64,000 nucleotides of DNA from Diplolepis rosae (taxonomy: Eukaryota; Arthropoda; Insecta; Hymenoptera; Diplolepididae). Of this stretch, positions 37,501 through 49,500 are shown one piece after another (the stretch's first letter is position 1; each line of letters starts with the position of its first letter). Where the stretch lies: positions 1,364,001 through 1,428,000 of the forward strand of contig JAPYXD010000469.1 of the NCBI GenBank assembly GCA_030998225.1, read 5' to 3'. The translations under genes were made by a program, and so were the position numbers. Below the pieces are notes generated by a model. The model made no database searches, had not been told where the DNA came from, and worked only from the letters and a program-made list of their open reading frames with translations.

Positions 37501-40500
37501 CCAAGTATTTTCAAGATGCAAAAACTGTTAACTGTATTTTTCAATGGTCAAAATAAAAATTTTGCATTTTGTGCGAAAGAGTTTTTGGAATCCAGGATAC
37601 ACAGAAGCGTCATTTTAGGCCCAGCTGATAAACTATGTACAGGATCCCGTATCTGAGCTTGTATTAGTTCTTGCACAAGAAATATGACCAGGTCTTGTAC
37701 AACAAAAGCTACGTGTTCAGCATAATGAAATGAAACACGAAACCGTACAGAAACACGCAGAATATCATTTAGCACTAAGGAACTCTCACAGGAACCTGTA
37801 CATGCTCATGGATGTCCTACATGACTGCCAAGGATCATGAACGGGAACTTGTAAAAGATCCAGCACAGTTTTTCACGTATCGGTTTTATTATATTGCTTC
37901 ATATTATCATCAACTATCAGCAGCAACATGTCTTTGGCAGTTTCCGTTTCTTTATTACCATGAAGATTCAACTCATTGGCAAGAAACTCAGCCCGCGGGC
38001 GAACCCTGGTAGACTAGTTTTATAAAAGTACTAGGAGCAATGTACAATAAGTTATATTCAATTTCGAATTCTTACCCGATTAATCTCATCTGATTATATA
38101 GGAAGATATAATAGAATCATAACTTTTCCTGAATTCTACCCAGGATACTATTTAGCATTGTACCCTTTATTTGATTGGATTTCATCCAAACCCGATTAAA
38201 TGAATCGATTTCAATGGTGTTCCTTAATCTGGTCAATAGTTCTAACTCGTGTCCAATCGATTATTTCTAGAAGGGTAGGAAACTAAAAGCTAGACGGAAA
38301 AAAAAGTTCAATAAAGTTTATGGAACTTTTTTTTTCGTATATCTATGAGTTAGGTCATTGTATACCCATTACAAATTCAGGGCCAGATTTATCGGCTTGA
38401 GATCATGTGGTAGTGTTTTACATCACAATTTATTACAATCATAATCACAATTGATTACTGATAAATTAATGAAGCATGGCTTTTACCTCCAGGAAATTTT
38501 TAAAAATCATTAATTTATAAATAAAGCCGTCGAATGCGAATGATGACGCAAGACACACAATCTTCATGCTCAAGGTTGTTATATTTTATATCAGCAAGAC
38601 CCTCAAGAAACGTACAGAAATTTTTCAGGTGGGAGAACTAATTGTAAGGCACGCTTTCCGATTCAAATGAGTAAATCTAGAAAGAGAGAGATAAGGGCAG
38701 TAAATTTAAGCTTACCTGATTGCCTTGACTGGTAATGTTTGGCCCCAGGGACTTGGCGATACCCCAAACGGCCGTCACAAAAATTGGCACGCCTATAATC
38801 AGCAGATATTAAAACCAAATTTTTCAACCTTATTGTTGAGAAGATAGCCTTCTCCAAGATCAGAGACAATATTCAAGGGAATGAAATAAAAAAGTTATAG
38901 CAAACGATAATACGAATAATTAACCTTACAAGGGGAGTGCGTCAATCTTCCCTGAGCTTTCTGCAGGAAACTTGCAGTACCGAAAGTTCGATATGAATGA
39001 GTAATAATGCCGGAATGACAGGACCCAATACCTCAGTTATTTCGAGAAATTGAATTTTAAAAATTGAAGTTTTCGCAGGCGCCGAGTGAGTAAAGGCCGG
39101 TGAGTCCTTCAGTACAGTAAAGCGTTTATTAAATGTTCCTGGTGTCGATAAAATGTATTTTTTACTTAATTTTATGATAAGTATCACCCTCATGGTTGTA
39201 AAGGAAGTGATACAGAAAACTTGTAAAAATCTTTTTAAAATATTGATATTATACAATTATTCAAAGAACTAACAATAAATGTTTATTAGGTCATAACAGT
39301 GAAGCCTTAAATTCCTTTTATATGCCTGATAGAATATTCTTCGAAGTAATATTTCCTAAATATGTAAATGAATGTTTATTATTGCATAAATAAAGTGTAA
39401 AATAAATGAACCTTTCAAATAATTAATATTAATATAAATTATGCAAAATATATTGACAGCATTAATTATTATTTATAATTTTTAGTATTTGTTATTCAAA
39501 TTAAATTCATTACAAATGATCAAAACGTATACCAATTACATTGTAAATAATTAACAATGTATAAAAATTAAAAAAAAAAATATCACCGGCAAAAAGAATT
39601 GAACCCGCGCCGCGAGCATGCCAGCCGATAGCCATAACCATTACGCCACCGCTTTACTGTGCTAAGGACTCACCGGCCTTTACTTACTCGGCGCGTGCGA
39701 AAACCTCGATTTTCAAAACTCAATTCTTCGAAATAACTGAGATAGTGGGTCCTGTCACTCCGGCATCATTACTCATTCATATCGAACTTTCGGCACTGCA
39801 AGTTTCCTGCAGAAAGCTCAGGGAAGATTGACGCACTCCCCTTGGTAGATACATTGACCATCAAACATTAATAAATTGACTAAAAATTAATTATAATATG
39901 TAAATTATCGTGGTGTCAGAATATTTTTTCTCTAAAAAAATAAAGGAAGGTGTTTTTGTAGCATGCAAATGATGACACTAATCACTGCCAATTAAAAAAT
40001 GCAGAAAAGAGATTATAACTTCATGTAAGCCTCATTACTTAATTGTAAATATACAGGACTATACAAAATATGAGGGAGCATTTTTCAGGTAGGTTACTTT
40101 ACCTGATAATTCAGATTAAAAATTACAGAGATGACTTTTCCCAGTTTTAATTTATAACTATTAAATTTTTATAGTAGTTCAGGGCTTGAAAATTACAATA
40201 TTTGTACTTTGAATTTAAATTAATTGCGCCGTTGAAGGTTTATCTTTTTTCTCCTTCGTGTCTCGTTGAAAACCGCTTGAATTTAATTTACTATATCTCA
40301 GCAATATAAACTCGGATCAGAGCAAAACAAAACGAGTTTGACATATTATTAGCAGATCAATGGTACTATTTTTCAATTTATCATCATTCAAAATTACTAT
40401 ATCTGGGTATTGAATTGGAGGAAGGGGAGTTCAATAAAATAAGACATAAAAAATGTTTTAAATCTTATGCCTTTTTGTGTTTCTCAATTTTCTGGACATT

Positions 40501-43500
40501 TATCGATTCCCAGTTGGAAGCTCGTATTAATTTAATTTCATGAAAAAAAAGTAAGTTCTTACCCCATCCAATCACAAGGCAGAGCCTCAATTTGATTTTG
40601 TCACCAGTAAAAGTGTGAACTACTAGCAGGTACAAGTACAATCCTGAAAAATATATTGTATTAAAAATGATTAGATAGCCGATAAAACTTGAATGTTTAA
40701 CAGGGGAAATTTCATTGATTGAATATATGTGGCGTGGAACGAAGAAACCTGGCTAACAGCACCAAAGACGAAGTTTGAGTTTTTCGATGATTTTGAGAGA
40801 CAGAAGCATGTTCAATCGAATGGGCCTATGCACAAAGCTGTACCCGTCTCAGAGAAACGCGATTTTCTCGAAAAGTTCAAAGGTGCTGTTAGCCGGGTTT
40901 TTTCGTTCCACGCCACATATATTTGTAGAGAGTGTGAACGAGTTAATTGCAAAATAGGGCTATGAGTATAAGCGCGATACACAGAAAAAAATTCTCATTG
41001 CACGCTTCGCTTACAAATTTAAGCGTGCCTAGTGCGCGCGATACGGTTGTCACACGTCCCGCTCGTTGTTTTATATGTCCTTCTTATACAAATTGTTGAA
41101 TTTGTTTCCGATTTGAAAAGACATAGGAAATTCCGATCACACGTGTTGCACTTGATGTAATTTGCAGCGGTCAACTTCGATGAGAGGAGCTTCAAACAGA
41201 TGATGCAGAAGTCGATATCATCATCAGATGGTGAAGAGTTCTTTTGTTTAGAGCGTTTGGTCGACGGTTTAGCAGGTGCAGTTGCCTTCTTTTTTTTACT
41301 CTCCTGGGGGGGGGGGGGGCGTTGCTCGCTTAGCGGCTTTCTCCTTTAAGGGTGTAGCACCGTGTGACGCGCCTTTTTTAACGTTTATTTATGAATTTTT
41401 TTGGGGTATAATAGTATATTACATTACAAGGGGCGAAACAGAGCGATTGCATGAGTGTGAAGTTTGCTCTGCCCGAGTGAAACGAGGGCTGCAATCACAC
41501 AAAATGCTTTCGCTGTGTTATGTTTCGAGTAATGTATACTATTTTTCATAGCAACTCTTTTGAGAATCTGATTGGCTGTAACTGTGGAGCGGGTTGAAAC
41601 AGCGACTTTCAACCCTAGGGTTGAAAATCGTAGTTTCAACCCGCTCTACAGGTACCGAAAATCGGATTTTCAAAGGAGACGCTATGAAAAATAAAATGCG
41701 ATCCTTATCAAATTTTTATATGTTTTTATTGATGTTTGAAACTACACAAAAAAATTTTTTTCACATAATATTTATGAGATTTTATTTTCGTTTTGTCCAC
41801 CTGAAGTAGATTCCTCGTCTTGGAGGCTTTGGGGGGGGGGGGGGGGAAGCACTCTGGCTTCTGTGGTCATCTGAAATCAAGAAAACACATAGATTATTGT
41901 TTGTTAGATGTCTCGCTATTACGCTAACCTTTAATATGCATATATTTTTCATAAAAAAAGAAAATGGTGGTCTTTTGAGCAAAACATTTTTCTTTGGGTT
42001 TTTTTTGGCCAAAATTGTTTAAAAAAATTAATTAATTTTCTTTTTTTATGAAAAATATATGCATATTAAAGGTTAGCGTAATAGCGAGACATCTAACAAA
42101 CAATAATCTATGTGTGTTTTTGATTTCAGATGACCACAGAAGCCTGAGTGCTTCCACCCCCCCCCCCCCCACCCCCTCCCAAAGCCTCCTAAACGAGGAG
42201 TCTACTTCAGGTGGACAAAACGAAAATAAAATCTCATAAATATTATGTGAACAAAATTTTTTTGTGTAGTTTCAAACATCAATAAAAACATATAAAAATT
42301 TGAGAAAGATCGCATTTTATTTTATACCCCAAAAAAATTCATAAATAAACGTTAAAAAAAGGCGCGTCACACGGTGCTACCCCCTTAAGGGGAGGTTCTA
42401 CACTTCAGCGGGAAAATCGGGCCTATTTTTCGGAAATTAATTGCAAAGGATCTACTAAAGATATCAGCACAAATTTTTTTGTATGTAAAGATACATCCTT
42501 TCACTTTAAATCTGTATTTTTGCAAATGTTCAAACATGAATTCCGCGACCTTGGAACGTCTTTGAACTTGTCGCTACCAAAAACAACATGGGTGTCATTG
42601 TTGTATCACATCTACCAGTTGGGTTATCTGAAATCAACAAATTGAAATATTTTTTGATTGAGGCCGGTATTGGCTATGATCGGCCGAAGCGAATGTTTCG
42701 CTACATCAAATTTGTTCAAATAATGCAATATTAAATTAAAAGTTTGAAATTTCACCTAATTTTTTGACCTATTGGGGGCTATAAAAATTTTTAAAATTAA
42801 AATTTTGAAAATCGTGCTCGGCCGATCATAGCCAATACCGGCCTCAATCAAAAAATATTTCATTTTTTTGATTTCAGATAACCCAACTGGTCGATGTGAT
42901 ACAACAATGACACCCATGTTGTTTTTGGTAGCGACAAGTTCAAAGACGTTCCAAGGTCGCGGAATTCATGTTTTAAAATTTGCAAAAATACAGATTTAAA
43001 GTGAAAGGATGTATCTTTAAATAAAAAAAATTTGTGCTGATATCTTTAGTAGATCCTTTGCAATTCATTTTCGAAAAATAGGCCCGATTTAAAAACAAAA
43101 GTGTGCCCACAACCGGAGACTCCCCCCTACATATTAAAGTTAAGCGATTTTGGGACTTGAATTAAATTTTTTTTTAAGAGTGTAGTAATATGTGTTCGCA
43201 TTCATAAGCTTGTCCTTTTTGTGCTCATAGTTTCTATTATGCAACTCACTCGTGGCTACCCTGTATACTCACCCTCCACAAACATCCAGAAAAAATTGGT
43301 CAGTTGAAAATAATGGAGAAGTGAAAAAAATGTAATGCAGGTCGGGATATCCGTTTGTACTGAGATCTGAAAATCATTTTGTTTAATTAGCATACAGTGA
43401 ATGAATCTCTACCGTCGAAAGTCCTAACCATTATTTATACACGCAACTCTGATGTGTTCTATAACTTTTACTCCAAGTCGACGTGTGAGAAAAATGGAGA

Positions 43501-46500
43501 TCAGGAAAATCGGAATGATTACTGAAAAGTGTTGTAAAAATAAAGTGTAATTATTTCCAAGAATTGTAATAGTCTCTCCTGTTTGTCCAATTGGAAAGAA
43601 CTTATTTTACAACACTTTTTTTAACAATAATTGAATGACTGGTGCCCATAAAGGGGTAACCCTCATTTTTTTCCGAAAGTGACTTTTAAGCATTTCTGAA
43701 TTGTCCAAAAAAAAACTACGTCTAGAGCTGTTTGAGAAAATAAAAAACCCATTTTACTTTTTTCTTTAATAAATGATCAAAGTTGACCATGGAAATAACC
43801 CAAGTGCTAGCAGTAATTTTTATTACTCTGTAGTTGTCATATTCCTTTACAAAAAAGTTGAAATAGTACCAGGTGTACAAGTATGAAACCGGTAATGACA
43901 TCTATGTGTCGCTAGGTAAAATTGTACGCTCTGTAAAACCAAATCATTGACGCCATTTCTTCGCATTGAGTTCTGTCAACAATATTCAGTTCATAAACAA
44001 TCAAGTTTCATACAACAACTAATTTTTTTTCGGTAGTAAAAATGTCGATTTTTGTGCCTTCAAACTACGATTTGCGGACATCATTGATTTTCTGTTACCA
44101 ATTGAAGAAATCTGCTTTGGAAGCCCATCGAATGCTTGTGGAAGCTTACGGCCAGCATGCTCTAGGCAAAACACAGTGTTTCGAGTGGTTTAAAAAATTT
44201 AAAAATGGTAATTTTGATGTGAGAAATGAAGATCGTGCAAAACCACCAAAAAAGTTCGAAGATTGGGATCAGAAGGGTGTTATCTGGTTTGACCTTCTGA
44301 AACCAGGTGAAACAGTTACTGGTCAACGCTACCAACAACAATTGGCCGATTTGAATCGTGCTTTGCGCCAAAAACGTCCACAATATCAAACTAGGCAACA
44401 CAAAGTGATTTTTCTTGATGACAATGCACCAGCACATCGAACAAAAAAGACTCGGGAATTGGTAAATTCGTACAGCTGGGAAGCCCTCCACCATGCGGCT
44501 TATTCACCAGACTTGACTCCATCTGACTACCACTTATTTTCATCAATGGGGCACACACTTGCTGAACAGCGCTTCGATTCGTACGAAAATGTGAAAAAAT
44601 GGCTCGATGACTGGTTTGACTAAAAAAACGAACAATTTTTTTGGCGAGGCATACACAAATTGCCAGAGAGATGGGAAAAATGTGTGGCTAGCAATGGCCA
44701 TTACTTTGAAGATTGAATGTATAACCATTTTTATTAAATAAACGTGTATTTTCTCAAAAAAATTACCGGTTTCATACTTGTACACCTGGTATGTGATAGA
44801 TTTTACAAAATTTTCTCTATTTGCTTAATTGACATGTATTTTCGAAAACTGCAATTAGACATCAATCCGTAACCTTAAAATCGTAACACTTTTTATAAGT
44901 TTTTGTTATTAAATTTTAAATTCGAAAATTGAAAAGTGAAAGTACGCGCGATCTGTGCGTTACCCCCTTTAGGCCGCGATGTACTACCGAGATTACCCGA
45001 CCACCCGATAATAAGGGCTGAATAGAAAATAATTAACAATTTGTATTCCTACGAATACGTGATTTTCCCTCCGTCTAAAAATCCACCAGCGGGAAAAGAA
45101 AAAGAGTGAATCCTATTTTTTTTCAATTGACCTAGTATAATATAACGGGAGCATGTTAAAAATAATTAATAAGTAGAAGAATGCAAAAGAAGGAATAGAA
45201 AGGCTTGAAGGAATTTCACTTTGAAAACTCTAGGTTAAATTTAAATGTATGGATAGTTTTCTCGTTAATAAATATTTTGTATTAAATTTTAATTTGTAAA
45301 TCAATCTGAAGTATATAAACATTTTTTTATTAATATATTGAATGTATATTTAGTGTATTGCATTACAACTGCCGTATATGATTCATTACACGACATTGGA
45401 TTAAATATGTAATATAAATATTTGTACGAGTGCTCCATTATGAAAACTTACAATAAAATAAAAATAAAAATGAATAATTCTGGTACAATATTACACTTTA
45501 TTTCTTGTACTAAACTTCGTTAATTTAGTTTATCATCAGTTATCATTGCTATTTAATTACTATTACATATTTATAAAGTATCTTATTTATTCTACTTTTT
45601 TCATTATTAAATCGATTTATAACTTATACAGTTGGAAAAAATTCAAATTTATTTTATTCATATTTTAATAATTTATTCAAACGTGTTAAAAAATAGATTA
45701 ATCCCTGCTAACATTGAGGACAATATATTTTATGATCTGATTAGGAGGAATTATATAAGCTCAAAATATGTCCACCTTCCCGAAATACAAAACATCTCTT
45801 TGAGGTGTGCGTACCATTGCGATTAGAAGCAATTAAAAAAATTGAAAATACGTTTGCGTTTGTAGAATAGGAAACAACTCTGAGAAGTGCGAAAATCGTT
45901 ATGGAAATAGAAAGCAATTAGTTTCGGAGATATCCTATTCAAATGTTGTGCACTTTATGCTGATGGAAAAATCGCGCTTTCAAAAGAAAAGAATAATCTT
46001 CTCTTTTACGCTAAAATCTGGAAATATTAATTTTTGTCGATTCAAACCTTATTACCGGGTAAGCTACGGAAGTTTTTCTGGCTTCCTGTAAAAACGAAAA
46101 ATGCGGGTAGCTCTCTTTTGGACGCCAGCCATTCAATTTATCTTTATAATGTGATTTATACGTATTGTATACTATAATTGTTTGAAATACTTATTTCGAA
46201 CAATAAAAAAATTCAAATCAACGAAGATTATGAAAAAATAAAGAAGTTATACAGACTAAAGATTCATAACTTCCAATGAAATTCTCGGTCAAAAGTTAAA
46301 ACTGTGAAGTTTCAAATATTTAAACTCAATAGAAAGAGTCTAGTAGGTTAAGCATGTGAAATCTGACTGGACTAATATTAAATGTAATGACAAGATTTGA
46401 GGAAGAATTAGCCAGGTAATTAGAAAAAAAGTTAATCAAACCTCCTATTTCCTCAGTTTTTTTACTTCAGAATATTTTTTGTCGAGTTTTTTTCATGGAA

Positions 46501-49500
46501 ATGTGGAAAATTTTATCTCGAATAAAATGAGCAATGAAAAGTTCCAAACGGATAAAATTTATAGTTATTTTATGGCCGGATAGATAGACAAATTTTGGTT
46601 GCTTTTATCTGTTTCTAGATGATATGATTCCACGATTAAAAAATCTATAATTTTTATCAGATCTGAATTTTCTGTGACTCATTTTATTAAATAAAATTTT
46701 CCGCATTTTAAAGAAAAAAAATTCAATAAAAGAGAATTATGAATGAAAAAAACTAATATATAATATAATGAGCCTATTTACACTTTAGCAATTTTTGCGA
46801 CGGTAGAAAAAACTGCTACGCTTGCCACCAAATTAGAAATTTTTCATTCATAACCGAGGATGCTGATTGATTGCCAAGCATAGCAGTTTCTGTTACTGTA
46901 GCGAAAATTGCTGTTGTGTATGTTACGTCAGAAATGTAACAATTCTCTTATAATGGATTTCCGCTTTCCGTATTAGGATCAGGAGGATTTTTTCTAAGAG
47001 ATGAGGATAAAGTCAGTGAATAAATGGAAATAATTAGGTTAAAAACGTTTATTATAATACGATATCATGGGTTTTATTGATCATTTCTGGTGTAGTGATC
47101 TCATTTGGACGACCTGGGCTAGACTATTCCATACAGCGGAGCAGAGTCCGAATAATATTTATCGAGCTTGGCCTTGGTTTCTGATAAGGGTTTTCCACGT
47201 AAAAAGTAGTGTTTAATCAACACACAAAATTCACTTTTTTCCATCTTTGCAAAAAATTGGGGGGTTGATTGCTTTCAGACACTGTAACTTGTAAACTGAT
47301 GAATGGATTTGGCTCAAATTTTGACAGTAGAGGTTTGAAGGATGGAAGTTGTCAACAATGATAGCGGTTTGTTATTAGTGGCGACCTTTCATAGAAATAT
47401 CGCGTCAATACCAAACACCCTAGCATATGTATACATTGTATGTGTTACATCGTAGCGTTGATTCACTGCTTTAAACTGGACCCATGTGGTAGTGAGATCC
47501 GTTCACCGGTATAGTAGAATTTTATTAACCTTCTCTTTAGGTTAATCGATTCATTAGATTTCGTTAGTATGACATCGGTGTATGGTATAATAAATTATTG
47601 CTTTGATCGTTCTATTGATTTGTAGATCTTCCTGTAAATTGCGTCAATAAATTCGCACACATGATAATACGGTAATTGAAGTTAATTATTGATTCTACGA
47701 TTTATATCATATATAATCGTCTGAATGATCTAAATCATGAATAAATTCGTGAGTTGCGTTCTTTCGATACGAGTATAGACATTTTAACCAGTTAAGTGTG
47801 TTCGATGTGTATACACGTCATTGCCTAATTTTAATTCCGCACATTGTGACGGGTTTTTGAAACTAAATTCCACGCTTAACTGGTTAAGATTTCCGCATCA
47901 TACCGTTGTATTTTTTGTTTTACCTTTATGATCTTCTTTGCTTCTTGTTCAATAAGGATTATATTATATTAAAATATTCTCTAATCCTAAATATTGTATG
48001 ATTTAATCCTCCTATGATAATTCAAATAGATTGCTACAATTACAAACCTCTTTTCACAGGGTTAAATAATTCCGGAGAATGTTAAATACATACGGTCCTC
48101 TCCGAAATCACGAAGGCTGGAGATCGCCGTCCAATAATTTAGTAGAGAAAGTAACTGGTAGTTAACGGCGTTCTCTCGAATTTTTCTGTGCCGTATTCAG
48201 CCGTCTATGATTTATGCCTACAGTTAACGGCTAGATACGGCTCTCTCTCAAATCATAACTCGTCAGACTTTGCAGTTAACGGTGTTCTTCCAAATCACGG
48301 CAGGCTAGTCTTCATTATTGCTTGAACGACAAGCACCATGGATCTCACCAGACGTGATTTTCGTGCAATGATTTTGTATGATTATAAAAAAGGGCTTTCT
48401 GCAAATCAATGCTTCACCAGTTTGACTGAAGCTTTTGGAGGGTCTGCCACTTCAACAGCAATAGTAAGTAATTGGTTCAGAGAACTTAGAATACCCTAGT
48501 GAACTGGCTGAACGGTAGCTTTACGCTGTACCTTAAAGCTATCGTAAAGTAGCATTATAACTCATGAATAAGGCAAAATAAACATTCAAAATGTTTTCAT
48601 CCTTATTCTACGTTGAAAATAACGTTAACTGGTAATTGAAATATGCAATAATTTTATTTATTTACGCTAAAAGTTTAAAAAAACATAATACCTGTCATGC
48701 AAGGCAGTGCAGTGGTTCACCTTTTGTGGAACTTCACCGTTAAAGTTGACCATTGGTTGGAGTGAGACACAGCTATACTTTCATCTCACTCTAACAAATA
48801 TTCAATCCTGACGGTGAAGACATGGAAAGTGATGAACCACTGCACTGCCTTGAATGACAGGTATTATGTTTTTTTCAATTTTTAGCGTAAATAAATAAAA
48901 TTATTGCATATTTCAATTACCAGTTAATGTTATTTTCAACGCAGAATAAGGATAAAAACATTTTGAATGTTTATTTTGCCTCATTCATGAGTTATAATGC
49001 TACTTTACGATAGCTGTACGATAGCTTTACGGTACAGCGTAAAGCTACCGTTCAGCCAGTTCGCTAGAGTATAGGATGCCATTCTCTAGAAGACTAGCCT
49101 CGTGCAGGTCGTCCGAACACTTCGATGACGGATGAAAACGTTGCGGCCGTGCACAAACTGATCACAGAAGACCCACATATCAATTATCGTGAAATAGAAG
49201 AAACTAGAGATTGGGTCAATTGCTATAAATACCATTCTACATGATTATTTACAGGTTAAGAAACAAGGTTCTCGATGGGTTCCCCATATTTTAACTGAGG
49301 AGCAAAAAGCTACTCATGTTAATTGATATCGCACAATTTTAAAAAAATTTATAGATAGTAAAGCTAAAGACGTCTACAACATCGTGACGGGTGACGAAAC
49401 CTGGCTCTATCATTATGAGCCAGAAACAAAATGCCCATATGACTTTTTCCCCGAGTAAAAGGAAAGTTATGCGGGCGTCACTTTTCATCAAATGAGGAGG

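Noticed and set aside
39582..39651. Functional tRNA gene
   Set aside because: The A and B boxes are good, but the acceptor stem is missing and the T-stem pairs poorly, which fits a tRNA pseudogene or SINE head.
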